NCBI RefSeq assembly: GCF_029958905.1
Contig: NZ_CP124614.1
Coordinates: forward strand, 3,281,674 to 3,345,673
DNA from: Vibrio sp. YMD68
Lineage (GTDB): Bacteria > Pseudomonadota > Gammaproteobacteria > Enterobacterales > Vibrionaceae
Direction: 5' to 3'
DNA length: 64,000 bases
The position numbers were made by a program, and so were the translations under genes. Below, piece after piece: positions 18,106-25,938 of this stretch (position 1 is the stretch's first letter; each line of letters opens with the position of its first letter). Below the pieces are notes generated by a model. It did no database searches and had not been told where the DNA came from. It saw nothing but the letters and a program-made list of their open reading frames with translations.

Positions 18106-19934
18106 GTACATCCTTTGGTAATCACTTCCTCGATAAACTGCCGCGCATCGTTCAAGACGATGTGCGCTTTGCCATATCTCAACGCCAAAAACGCACAAGC
18201 GCAACACGAGAGAATATGCAACGCTTTACCAATGACGCGATGAAACACGCCCTTAAGTGGTCGCCACGTATCGAAGATAAATTCCCGTTTGTGGATGAGC
18301 GCACCAATGCTCCTGACAGGCCTCGCTTTCATAGTCGCGCCCGCTCATCTGTTGAGTTGAATCATCAAGTGTTAATGAATGATGAAGCACTTGAACACTT
18401 AGCGTTTAATCTGACGGAGCTATTCACCCGAACCATGGGCGATATTGCGCCAACTGACACCGAACGAGGCTATTTGAACGCTTTGCAATACACTTTTCAC
18501 GAAATAGAAAAGGTAATGAAAAGCGTCCATATCAACGCCCCCTCTCTTAAGAAAAAACACAAAGACATTGTTGATGCAGAAAGAGAGCTTGAACGCGCTA
18601 TTCGTCGTTGTCTGGATGTGGATTACCTTATACGTAAGTTTAAATTTCTGCGAGGTCAATACATTGAATTTTCACAAATTGCCCTTGATAGAGTCGGAGC
18701 CCGTAAAAGTCAGCGTCATTATGTCTCTCGTCGGTCATTCGCTCGATGGCGTAAAAAGCAAATAGAAACCAAGCAATTCATTGATTCCATGTCAGTGATG
18801 AGTCAGGAGACAGGACAAAGTTTTGATTTAAAAGACGTCGTAAAGCGTACCACCGCCAATCCTGAAAACCGCCGTATTGAATTAGTGGTTCGCAGTCGGG
18901 GTGATGAAGAGCGTGCCATTGATTTGGGTTATGAAGGGGTATTCATTACATGGACATTACCAAGTAAATACCACCGTAATTCAAGTAAATGGGGAGGCTA
19001 CACCCCTAAAGAGGGGCATCAAAACATCATGGAGCAATGGAAATTAGCCCGTGCTTGGCTCAAAAAATTAGATATTGACTGGTTTGGGCTACGAGTGGCT
19101 GAGCCACACAAAGACGGCACCCCACACGCTCACCTGTTTTTGTATGTTCATCCCTCACAAACGGCTGAGCTTATCCGCCTCTGTGAAGGTATTGCTTGCA
19201 ATGAAGATAAGCCAGAGCTTTACAACAAAGAGGGGCAATTTGAAAAAGAGCGTCGAATTAAAATAGAACGTTGCGATCCTGCGAAAGGCACTGCAACGGG
19301 CTACATCATCAAATACATTTCCAAGAACATTAACGGGGCACACATGCCAGAAACAGACGCACAAGAGGCCGCATTCTCTGCCCGTGCGTGGGCATCCGTT
19401 CATCGTATTAAGCAGTTTTCTCAAAGTGGTGCACCTTCAGTTGGCCTATGGCGTCAACTGCGTCGAGCCACCGCACAAGACACAGCCTTTGATGAGGAAT
19501 TAGAAGCCCTTCGAGAACATGCGGACAATTCACGCTGGAAGGGGTTTTGTGAGTTGGGCTTTAAGGCAAAGCTAGCCTATGAAGAAAAATTAAATGATTA
19601 CGGTGATGTGGTCAAACGGGTCATTGGTATTGAGTGGCTCGGTAAGGTGATCGAAACCTGCAGCGAGCACTTTAATTTGGTGAAAACTAAAGACGTCAAA
19701 CGCCTTGCTCTTGCTCTTAAAAAGGGCGGCGCCCTTCCTTGGAGCACTGAAAATAAGTGTAACCAGACTCCAGAAAAGGCGGTTACACCACTAGAGAAAG
19801 CATTGATGGACGTGACCGGATGGAGCGTTAAAGGTATTCAATGCTTGCTCGCACCACTGTCAAAGGGGGCAAAAGTTCCCATTGATAAACACATCACCCT
19901 AAGTATCCAAAATGGGCAGCTTAGGGTGACATAA
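18099..19934 (+). CDS. HUH rolling-circle replication initiator (GpA family)
   Basis: A 611-aa protein with the metal-binding HUH motif in GTPHAHLFLYV (about residues 341-347) and the two-tyrosine motif YIIKYISK (about 401-408). These mark superfamily I Rep proteins (phiX174 gpA and P2 gpA type), which nick and rejoin DNA during rolling-circle replication. PM2 replicates with a protein of the same superfamily. The frame opens at 18075, but ATG at 18099, overlapping the previous stop as ATGCTAA, is the likely start. Confidence 0.88.
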   Translation: MLSTSFGNHFLDKLPRIVQDDVRFAISQRQKRTSATRENMQRFTNDAMKHALKWSPRIEDKFPFVDERTNAPDRPRFHSRARSSVELNHQVLMNDEALEHLAFNLTELFTRTMGDIAPTDTERGYLNALQYTFHEIEKVMKSVHINAPSLKKKHKDIVDAERELERAIRRCLDVDYLIRKFKFLRGQYIEFSQIALDRVGARKSQRHYVSRRSFARWRKKQIETKQFIDSMSVMSQETGQSFDLKDVVKRTTANPENRRIELVVRSRGDEERAIDLGYEGVFITWTLPSKYHRNSSKWGGYTPKEGHQNIMEQWKLARAWLKKLDIDWFGLRVAEPHKDGTPHAHLFLYVHPSQTAELIRLCEGIACNEDKPELYNKEGQFEKERRIKIERCDPAKGTATGYIIKYISKNINGAHMPETDAQEAAFSARAWASVHRIKQFSQSGAPSVGLWRQLRRATAQDTAFDEELEALREHADNSRWKGFCELGFKAKLAYEEKLNDYGDVVKRVIGIEWLGKVIETCSEHFNLVKTKDVKRLALALKKGGALPWSTENKCNQTPEKAVTPLEKALMDVTGWSVKGIQCLLAPLSKGAKVPIDKHITLSIQNGQLRVT

Positions 19935-19973
19935 CCAATACGCCAACGATGGGAATCAGGGGCTACCTTTTAA

Positions 19974-19990
19974 CCAACGTCGAGAGACAG
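19974..19990 (+). repeat. 17-bp repeat, copy 1, in front of the 62-aa coiled-coil gene
   Basis: CCAACGTCGAGAGACAG is identical to 26460-26476. In both places it is followed by a GGA ribosome-binding site and a gene starting ATG AAA AAA. It ends nine bases before the start at 20000. Confidence 0.75.
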
Positions 19991-19999
19991 GGGACCACT

Positions 20000-20188
20000 A
20001 TGAAAAAACACGTTGAAACGCTCGATCGTTTATCACGGTCTGGCAACCTTTATCCATACCATCAGGCACTTGCTGAGCTGCTGGAAGCGCAACTCTCAGA
20101 GCTTGAGAGGTTTAAAAAAGACATCACCAACCTAAAAAGCCAGGTCACTAAATTGACCAATCGCATTAAGGAGTTAGAGCGTGAGTAA
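20000..20188 (+). CDS. 62-aa coiled-coil protein
   Basis: ATG at 20000 with GGGGA eight bases upstream; the open frame from 19949 covers the untranslated leader. The second half (LEAQLSELERFKKDITNLKSQVTKLTNRIKELERE) is a clear heptad coiled coil. Function unknown. It follows rep and overlaps the next gene by eight bases. Confidence 0.65.
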   Translation: MKKHVETLDRLSRSGNLYPYHQALAELLEAQLSELERFKKDITNLKSQVTKLTNRIKELERE

Positions 20189-20456
20189 ATCACTTTCCGT
20201 CCTCCTTATTGAGCACCAGAGGCATATCACTACGCGGCAGGAAGCGGAGCAGCGCCTTGCTCAGACGCTTTCTGGCCTCAACTTCGACCTATCCGGTGGG
20301 CTCATGGCAAAAGTCAAAGCGGTGACAACCGCAGGCAGTGAGTTAGAGCCTGTCATATCGGTGGTTGGCACCTATCTGGAAGCCGTCAGCGCAGAGCGTG
20401 ATTCTGCCAATGCACTGATTATTTTGTTTGCCAAAGACAAACTGGAGGTGTCGTAA
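20181..20456 (+). CDS. 91-aa prophage protein of unknown function
   Basis: GTG start inside the end of the coiled-coil gene. A soluble helical protein ending LIILFAKDKLEVS. The combination of a heptad-rich N-terminus and an Ala/Val-rich middle resembles small phage Orf proteins, but no family is recognised. Its last base is the first base of the next start codon (TAATG). Confidence 0.6.
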   Translation: MSKSLSVLLIEHQRHITTRQEAEQRLAQTLSGLNFDLSGGLMAKVKAVTTAGSELEPVISVVGTYLEAVSAERDSANALIILFAKDKLEVS

Positions 20457-20707
20457 TGCCTGACATCCTCAAAACCGTTCACTGTCCAACCTGTAAAAGT
20501 GAAGCGCACATTCGCCAGCGTCGCGGCAAGTACAAACAACTGGATTTGAAGTGCCCGCAATGTGGCGTACTCAATTATCAAACCCGTCAAGGACAAGCAT
20601 TGTTATCCGGCTTACCAGAAATAACTAAGCCGGGGCCAGAGCATGACACTAAGCCGGAAAATAAACCGGAATATCCCGGTAAATCTACTAATACATTTTT
20701 TGAATAG
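20456..20707 (+). CDS. Zinc-ribbon protein, 83 aa
   Basis: Two CxxC pairs, CPTCKS (residues 10-15) and CPQCGV (about 34-39), form a probable zinc ribbon; between them is a basic stretch, RQRRGKYKQ. The C-terminal 25 residues are Pro/Lys/Glu-rich and probably disordered. Likely nucleic-acid binding or transcriptional, by analogy with PM2's zinc-binding regulators (inference). Confidence 0.65.
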   Translation: MPDILKTVHCPTCKSEAHIRQRRGKYKQLDLKCPQCGVLNYQTRQGQALLSGLPEITKPGPEHDTKPENKPEYPGKSTNTFFE

Positions 20708-20715
20708 GAGGGTCT

Positions 20716-21261
20716 ATGAATCCCGTTGATATCAGTCCGGAAACCGTTGAGCGCGAATATGATGCCATAGCGGAAAAGTGGGGAGTCAGCGCCCCTCAAA
20801 GTGACATTGACACTAAACCGGAAACTCTAACACCAGAGCCAAATTTTGAACCGGAAAGAATTTCATCGGCCGAATCGCTAGCCGCGCAACGTGATATTGA
20901 TGTGCCTATGGTGACACTTCGCAAGTGGGAGCATGACGACTCCATATCACCAGAGTTAATCCGCAATAGTGCGCATGTGACCCGTGAGTTTGTCGCTAAG
21001 AATACGGGGCTTGTCATCAAGCGAGTGGCGGGATTGGATGTAGATCAAGACGTGATCGATGAATTCGCGCTGAGCAATGCACAGCTTTTAGTTCATTACT
21101 ATCCCAAAGGGGGCGTATTGGAGGTTATGGAAAACTATGGGCTGTGGTTCGGGGCGTTAGGCTCTACCGTAGGGCTTATTTTTGCAGTGAAACAAGCCAG
21201 TGAAAAAAAGACGCTAACCACTAATGCAGCAGGGACTCAGGAGGACTCAGACCATGCGTAA
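20716..21261 (+). CDS. 181-aa prophage protein with a C-terminal membrane anchor
   Basis: Strong AGGAGG upstream of ATG. The first 70 residues are acidic and Pro-rich. The middle is soluble. One hydrophobic helix, YGLWFGALGSTVGLIFAVKQ (about 145-164), lies near the C-terminus. It overlaps the ATPase gene by eight bases, so it may be a membrane partner for DNA packaging or virion assembly (inference). No family recognised. Confidence 0.65.
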   Translation: MNPVDISPETVEREYDAIAEKWGVSAPQSDIDTKPETLTPEPNFEPERISSAESLAAQRDIDVPMVTLRKWEHDDSISPELIRNSAHVTREFVAKNTGLVIKRVAGLDVDQDVIDEFALSNAQLLVHYYPKGGVLEVMENYGLWFGALGSTVGLIFAVKQASEKKTLTTNAAGTQEDSDHA

Positions 21262-21958
21262 TGACGGTGAATTAATTCTATCGATGGGTGTATCTCGAAG
21301 CGGTAAATCGGTATTGGTAAAACGCATCGCGGAGCAATTTGAGCGCGTGATGGCTTTTGATCCTAAAGGTGAGTATGTCCATCAAATGGGCTATGAAGCC
21401 TGTTTAACCCCTGCTGAATTTATCGAAAAAGCCAGAGCCACAAAGGGGACTGGTAAGCTGGCATTTGTAGCAAGTGACCCAAAATCTTTTGAGCTCTTTT
21501 GTGAAGTGGCCTTTACTTTTAACCGTGAAGCACCCGCGCTGATTATTCCGGAAGAGTTGGCAGCGGTAACCGGAACTGCAAAGGCACAGGGTGCGTGGGG
21601 CAAACTCATTAACCAAGGGCTGGCATTTGGTCCAACTATCTTAGGTACGGTACAGCGTGGCCAAGAGGTAGATAAGTCCATTATGAACAACGCGACCTAT
21701 CTTCATATCTGTATGCACAATACCGATGATGATGCGGCTTACATTGCTAAAAAGCTCGGTATTGATATGGATGTCGTGCCACGCAAGCCACTTGATTTTA
21801 TCCAGTGGCGAAGCGGCCAAGGCTTATTGTGCTCTGGAAAAATTGATTTTGTAGGGGCCAAGTCTAAGCACTGGCAGGAAGGATCGCCCCGTTTCCTTAT
21901 TAACAACCAGCCTAAAAAGCTCAACAAAACCCGCTTTAGCGGTGTCAAATACAGCTAA
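21254..21958 (+). CDS. Packaging-type P-loop ATPase
   Basis: A 234-aa ATPase with Walker A GVSRSGKS at residues 12-19 and Walker B ALIIPEE at about 95-101, then a conserved TILGTVQRGQEVDKSIMNNATYLHICM segment typical of the FtsK/HerA-like packaging ATPases of tailless membrane phages (PM2 P9 type). The open frame begins at 21224, but ATG at 21254, behind CAGGAGG, is chosen. No membrane segment is present, which argues against the Zot protein of filamentous phages. It directly precedes the capsid block. Confidence 0.8.
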   Translation: MRNDGELILSMGVSRSGKSVLVKRIAEQFERVMAFDPKGEYVHQMGYEACLTPAEFIEKARATKGTGKLAFVASDPKSFELFCEVAFTFNREAPALIIPEELAAVTGTAKAQGAWGKLINQGLAFGPTILGTVQRGQEVDKSIMNNATYLHICMHNTDDDAAYIAKKLGIDMDVVPRKPLDFIQWRSGQGLLCSGKIDFVGAKSKHWQEGSPRFLINNQPKKLNKTRFSGVKYS

Positions 21959-21960
21959 TT

Positions 21961-22010
21961 AATCCGGCTAAGCCGGATTAAAAACGCCTTTGTCATTGGC
22001 AAAGGCGTCA
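21961..22010. other. Two hairpins between the ATPase and the capsid block
   Basis: AATCCGGCT / AGCCGGATT at 21961-21979, then ACGCCTTTG / CAAAGGCGT at 21983-22009. On the minus strand the second is followed by TTTTTAA, so it would terminate antisense transcripts. On the plus strand neither has a good T-run. Position suggests a processing or transcription-tuning element ahead of the capsid genes. Confidence 0.55.
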
Positions 22011-22072
22011 TCTTAGTTGAGTGTTTCGGTGTTTATTCACACTTATTCACACCCACTATTTGGAAAATACTC

Positions 22073-22195
22073 ATGAAAAAAGCAAAACCCTATTTAATCA
22101 CGGCTGGCATTGTACTGGTCGTCATGGCAGGGGTTGGTCTTGCTAAGCGCAATTCAAAATCTGTCGCAAAAACACTCGATAAGGTAGGTATCTAA
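22073..22195 (+). CDS. 40-aa single-span membrane peptide
   Basis: MKKAKPYLITAGIVLVVMAGVGLAKR is a basic start followed by one hydrophobic helix and a short basic tail. ATG at 22073 has GGAAAATAC upstream; the stop is one base before the capsid gene's start. Probably a minor virion-membrane protein like those of PM2, by context. Confidence 0.6.
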   Translation: MKKAKPYLITAGIVLVVMAGVGLAKRNSKSVAKTLDKVGI

Positions 22196-22196
22196 A

Positions 22197-23045
22197 ATGT
22201 CTCAAGCTCTACGCCAAGCTATGAATATGCTTCGCTCTAACGTCATGCCACGCCGTCATGAAATTGACCGCTGGGAAAATATCCGCGCGGGCGGTGAAGC
22301 TATTCTTACTATCCCGGTTGGTCCTACTTACTGGGCAATTGAATTTATCCTTAACAATCTTGCACTCACCGACATTGAGTATTTCCAGTTTAAGTTGAAC
22401 GGTCGTCCTCATATTCACGTGACCCCTCAAGAAATGAAAAAGCTTGCACAGGAAGCGGGTATTCATTGGGATGATTCTCGTCCAACGTTGTATTTTGGCG
22501 ATCCGTCAATGCTGACATGGGAAGGTCAGTTTTTAAAAACCATGGTCACTAAGGTTACTGATACATGGAAATGCTACGTGCGCATCAAATCGGGTGTAAC
22601 CAACCCAGAAATTACGTCTAACGCACTCACAACACCAAGCGAGCCGGAGCGTTACTTCTTACCGGAAATCATATCTACGTCATACCGTGCAGGTCGAGCA
22701 GGCTTTAACGACATTAACATTGATAACGAAGCGGACTTTTACGTTTCACGCCTCTTTATGGAAGGCAGCGACTTAGAGCACATCGAAATTAAACGCGATG
22801 GCACCACCTTCTTAAAAGGCAGTGTCGAAGATATTGACGCTGACCTACGCCGTTTTAAGCGTGTACCTCAAACCGACAACCTAATCCTTGATTTTGTTCA
22901 GCAAGGCTTTGGGGCGCTCGGTGTCTTCAACAAAATGGCACCAATGGGTGATTTGGTGTTCCGAGTGAAAAAGGCCTCTGCCGGTGATTTTCCCGTTCTT
23001 ATTGAAGGTGTTCGTCAAGTGACTGCCTTTCCATCAGTGAAGTAA
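22197..23045 (+). CDS. Candidate major capsid protein (double jelly-roll, PM2 P2-like)
   Basis: A 282-aa, beta-rich soluble protein with no membrane segment, close in length to the 269-aa PM2 capsid protein P2. The N-terminal half contains TIPVGPTYWAIEF and, about 15 residues on, TDIEYFQFKLNGRPHIHVTP; in PM2 P2 a similar order (KLPIGQTYEVIDL, then IKNVRVELDGR) is present. A second sheet-rich half begins near residue 140. It follows the packaging ATPase as in related viruses. Assignment rests on size, context and this remembered similarity; a structure prediction would settle it. Confidence 0.72.
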   Translation: MSQALRQAMNMLRSNVMPRRHEIDRWENIRAGGEAILTIPVGPTYWAIEFILNNLALTDIEYFQFKLNGRPHIHVTPQEMKKLAQEAGIHWDDSRPTLYFGDPSMLTWEGQFLKTMVTKVTDTWKCYVRIKSGVTNPEITSNALTTPSEPERYFLPEIISTSYRAGRAGFNDINIDNEADFYVSRLFMEGSDLEHIEIKRDGTTFLKGSVEDIDADLRRFKRVPQTDNLILDFVQQGFGALGVFNKMAPMGDLVFRVKKASAGDFPVLIEGVRQVTAFPSVK

Positions 23046-23055
23046 GGGGGCGCTT

Positions 23056-23304
23056 ATGTCTTGGTGGGAAGGGATAACCGGAGTTATTGACTCAGTAGGT
23101 GGGGCGTGGGCTGGCATTGAAGATGCCAAAACATCGGATCCAGAGTATGGAAAAGATAAGATCCCCCCTAAAGGTGAAAATAATGATGGTTCAACCATTG
23201 TTGCCGCGCCTCCAAGTTGGCAACAAATGAATCCTCAATGGCTGTGGATTGGTGGTGGTCTATTGGCCTTAATACTGATCTTGCTTTTGGGAGGTCGCCG
23301 ATGA
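23056..23304 (+). CDS. 82-aa virion-membrane-type protein
   Basis: A soluble N-terminus (MSWWEGITGVIDSVGGAW) and a C-terminal membrane helix, PQWLWIGGGLLALILILLLGGRR. The GGRR end is a typical cytoplasmic stop. GGGGGCGC lies before the ATG. Its stop overlaps the next ATG (ATGA). Probably one of the small structural membrane proteins of the internal membrane. Confidence 0.68.
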   Translation: MSWWEGITGVIDSVGGAWAGIEDAKTSDPEYGKDKIPPKGENNDGSTIVAAPPSWQQMNPQWLWIGGGLLALILILLLGGRR

Positions 23305-23510
23305 TTCCAGTTATTATCGGCGCGGCTGTCGCCTCTGGCCTAGGGGCTGGATGGTGGGGCGCGACCAAAACAGCCGAAAGCAGTAAAAGCGACATCATCA
23401 TTGAAGGGGATGCCAGTGTTAAAACGGCAAACTTAACGACAACGGTTGTCGTCACGCTTATTGTGACGATTATCGCCAGTGTCATGCTTAAGAAATTCAC
23501 GAAAACATAG
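23301..23510 (+). CDS. 69-aa two-span membrane protein
   Basis: Start ATG at 23301 overlapping the previous stop by four bases; the frame open from 23217 is not needed. It has a glycine-rich first helix (IPVIIGAAVASGLGAGWWG) and a second (TTVVVTLIVTIIASVMLKK). Likely a minor virion-membrane protein. Confidence 0.65.
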   Translation: MIPVIIGAAVASGLGAGWWGATKTAESSKSDIIIEGDASVKTANLTTTVVVTLIVTIIASVMLKKFTKT

Positions 23511-23518
23511 GAGGCGAC

Positions 23519-23725
23519 ATGATACCAGGTATGCCAAGTTTTGGTGATGTGGCGGGCGGATTGGCTAACGGTGGGCCTAGTAGTGCCGAATCAGGTTCAA
23601 GCACAGGTAATACGGCAATTACCGCCGGAGGTATCGGCAACCGTGTAGATAGTTCTGGCCTTATGATTGGCGTTGTTGTCGCTGCATTGGTGATTGGGGG
23701 TGTCTTACTATGGAAATTAAAGTGA
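23519..23725 (+). CDS. 68-aa Gly/Ser-rich protein with a C-terminal membrane helix
   Basis: Strong AGGAGGCGAC upstream of ATG. The first 45 residues are Gly/Ser/Asn-rich and lack charge; then SSGLMIGVVVAALVIGGVLLWKLK spans the membrane. The arrangement matches small structural membrane proteins of PM2-like viruses. It overlaps the next gene by 16 bases. Confidence 0.65.
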   Translation: MIPGMPSFGDVAGGLANGGPSSAESGSSTGNTAITAGGIGNRVDSSGLMIGVVVAALVIGGVLLWKLK

Positions 23726-24078
23726 TCGCCTACAGTCGTCAGATTGCAGCGTTATTTGCAAGTGCTTTAGGTGACTACTCAGAAGATATTCTTCGAAATA
23801 TCAAATGTGGTTTGGCTCAAATTTGGCAAATTGAGCAGACGCATTTTGTTGTCATGGTAGAAAGCGACTCTAAAGGCAAAGTGTTGGTTGTGTTATGCGC
23901 TGTCGGTGAGGGGTTGGCAAATACGGCCCCTCGCGTTCTTGAGCAAGCTAACAACATAGGGGCTTACGGTTGTCGTTTTCATACCACGCATAAAGGGCTG
24001 CATCGACTCATTAACCTACCCGTTCAATGGGTTGAAAATGTGTTCTTAGTACCAGTGGAGGGATGCAATGGGAAGTAA
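23710..24078 (+). CDS. 122-aa prophage protein of unknown function
   Basis: A soluble alpha/beta protein (MEIKVIAYSRQIAALFASALG..., then THFVVMVESDSKGKVLVVLCAVGEG) located among virion genes. Its N-terminus overlaps the preceding gene and its end overlaps the following one. No family recognised; a structural or assembly role is likely from position. Confidence 0.62.
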   Translation: MEIKVIAYSRQIAALFASALGDYSEDILRNIKCGLAQIWQIEQTHFVVMVESDSKGKVLVVLCAVGEGLANTAPRVLEQANNIGAYGCRFHTTHKGLHRLINLPVQWVENVFLVPVEGCNGK

Positions 24079-24544
24079 AAGTAAATCATCATCCAGTACC
24101 ACGAATAACTACACAACCAATACCGAAAACTACGCCCTACAAGGAGATAACGAAGGTAACGCTATTTTAGGCAGTGGCAATACCATGATATCCACTGACC
24201 ACGGTGCAATAGGTTCCGCTTTTGACTTTGCCGAAGTGGGACTCAAAGAGGCGTTTGGATTTGGGGAAAGCTCCCTCAAGTTTGCAGGAAATGCCTTTGA
24301 TGGGGCTTTAGATGCAGTAACAGGTACTACGCGTGATGCTATGGATATGATGTCAGGGTTGACGGCTTCACAGAGCGCCCAAAACGATAAATCCATATCA
24401 GCCATTCGTGACCTAGCCGAAAACGTCCAAACTGGGGGTGAAGCTGTCATTGCTAAAACCTCAAAAGACATGATGAAAATGGTCATGGCGGTGATTGGTG
24501 TCGGCCTTGTGGTCACAGGTGCGGTGCTTTGGAGTAAAAAGTAA
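24068..24544 (+). CDS. 158-aa protein with Ser/Thr/Asn-rich head and C-terminal membrane helix
   Basis: The first 25 residues are low complexity (SKSKSSSSTTNNYTTNTENY). A helical middle follows, with alternating FDFAEVGLKEAFGFGESSLKF. One membrane span, MMKMVMAVIGVGLVVTGAVLW, lies at the end. It could be a membrane-anchored vertex or DNA-delivery protein of the virion (inference). The stop codon overlaps the next ATG by one base. Confidence 0.62.
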   Translation: MGSKSKSSSSTTNNYTTNTENYALQGDNEGNAILGSGNTMISTDHGAIGSAFDFAEVGLKEAFGFGESSLKFAGNAFDGALDAVTGTTRDAMDMMSGLTASQSAQNDKSISAIRDLAENVQTGGEAVIAKTSKDMMKMVMAVIGVGLVVTGAVLWSKK

Positions 24545-25209
24545 TGTCAATTGAAAAAACGCTCGCCTCTCATGCAGGGGCGACAGTTCTAGAAACAGGG
24601 CGCTTTCTTTACGTTCGCAAAGCCAGTGCGCCCATTTCTGTCACGTTAACGTCTGATGTTGATAATGGTCAGGCGGTAGAAGTTAAGCTTCAACGTGGGG
24701 AGCAGTATGATATTGGTGAGTTCTCGCCCACGGCACGCTTTACTCGTTTAGAGATAAAAAATCTATCGAGTGAAATTAATCTGATTGAACTTGAGGTTGG
24801 CTATCACCGCTTTACCCCGTCCATTTCAGGCTCTGACATTAACGCGACCATTACAGGATCTACCATTGATTTGCCTGTTGAGGTTGTCAAGCCCATTGAG
24901 GTTCAAAAAGTCATTGACCCTATTGATGTGCAGAAAGTCGTTGAGCCGATAGAAGTAAAAAAGGAAAGCAAGCGCTTAATTGACCTAGGTAAACATACCA
25001 TTGATGTGCAAGGGCAAATCTCAATTGGTGATAACACTCAACGTTATGAACTCATTATGGTTTGTGCGAGTACGAATCAAGGCATGGTATTGGCAAACGG
25101 TGTGCCTTTGCTAGCGGGGCAGTCGTTTATCTTAACTTCTGATAAAGCGGTCACAATGACAGGCTTACAAAACGATGAAGTGTATGTCAGTGAGGTGTGT
25201 TATGAGTAA
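24544..25209 (+). CDS. Spike/vertex-like protein with nonapeptide repeats
   Basis: A 221-aa beta-rich protein. The N-terminal 95 residues look like a small jelly-roll or fibre head (FLYVRKASAPISVTLTS, then FTRLEIKNLSS). Residues 117-143 are three nonapeptide repeats of the form PIEVQKVID / PIDVQKVVE / PIEVKKESK. The C-terminal 70 residues form another beta domain. This head-shaft-head layout suits a receptor-binding spike; PM2 has a pentameric spike P1, but I see no direct sequence match. Confidence 0.62.
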   Translation: MSIEKTLASHAGATVLETGRFLYVRKASAPISVTLTSDVDNGQAVEVKLQRGEQYDIGEFSPTARFTRLEIKNLSSEINLIELEVGYHRFTPSISGSDINATITGSTIDLPVEVVKPIEVQKVIDPIDVQKVVEPIEVKKESKRLIDLGKHTIDVQGQISIGDNTQRYELIMVCASTNQGMVLANGVPLLAGQSFILTSDKAVTMTGLQNDEVYVSEVCYE

Positions 25210-25618
25210 CCTCTCACCTATCGTGCCAAGCGCTAATAATCAGGGTGGCTTACTTGATTTTGAGCTCGTCAATCAAAGCGCCAAAATAACCGATGCTACT
25301 TCTAGGCAAGTCGAGTTTTTACTTTCAGAAAACATCGAGCTTTTAGAGGTTCGCGTGAGCTGGTCAAATGGTGATAATTCTCGTGGGCTTGACCAAGTGT
25401 CATTTTGGTCTCAATGCTTTGATAGTAAAGGAAGCGTGATACCTAATAGTCACAGGCCTATGGTCGTGCCTTTTGTAGCGGGTCTTTCAGTGCGCTATTA
25501 CTTTATTCCAATTTTTACGCCAAGCGAAGCAACCCGAATCGTCTTTACGTGCAACTACATTGATATTGATGTTTGCATTGTATCGCGTGCGACTTTTTTA
25601 GAGGGAGAAGAGTCATGA
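25202..25618 (+). CDS. 138-aa beta-rich prophage protein
   Basis: ATG at 25202 overlaps the preceding stop; upstream codons of the open frame are discarded. It alternates polar and hydrophobic residues throughout (ELLEVRVSWSNGDNS, then ARIVFTCNYIDIDVCI-like), suggesting a small beta-sandwich. It probably belongs with the spike/vertex proteins. No family recognised. Confidence 0.6.
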   Translation: MSNLSPIVPSANNQGGLLDFELVNQSAKITDATSRQVEFLLSENIELLEVRVSWSNGDNSRGLDQVSFWSQCFDSKGSVIPNSHRPMVVPFVAGLSVRYYFIPIFTPSEATRIVFTCNYIDIDVCIVSRATFLEGEES

Positions 25619-25938
25619 TTCAAGTTAATAAGACTGGAGAAATTATTACGATTAACGCGCCTCAATCAAGTCCATCGCTGACCACGCTCAGCGTCGCTCT
25701 ACCGCCTGAAGTAGCAAGCAATCCAGAGCATTATCGATGGGATGGGAGTGAGTTTGTGTTAACAACGGAAGTCTCTAACGCACAGCAGTATTACAACGCC
25801 AAGCGTTACCTTGAAGCAACGGACTTTTACGTCACCCGTAAACTCGAAACCGAATTAGATATTCCTACGGAAATACAACAAAAAAGACAGAAGGCGCGAG
25901 ACATACTGACCGTGGCCCTACCGGAGTTTTCAATATGA
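25615..25938 (+). CDS. 107-aa protein resembling tail-fibre-assembly C-termini
   Basis: Start ATG at 25615, overlapping the previous stop by four bases. The C-terminal half (RYLEATDFYVTRKLETELDIPTEIQQKRQKARDIL) resembles the end of phage tail-fibre chaperone/DUF4376-type proteins (EATDWYVIRKxETG..IP.EV...R...R). In a tailless phage it may be a spike-associated or assembly protein. The likeness is partial. Confidence 0.62.
   Translation: MIQVNKTGEIITINAPQSSPSLTTLSVALPPEVASNPEHYRWDGSEFVLTTEVSNAQQYYNAKRYLEATDFYVTRKLETELDIPTEIQQKRQKARDILTVALPEFSI

Noticed and set aside
21254..21958. Zot-like protein of a filamentous phage
   Set aside because: It has the P-loop but no membrane anchor, and there is no pIII/pVIII-type gene set; a capsid-sized protein and a muralytic enzyme follow instead.
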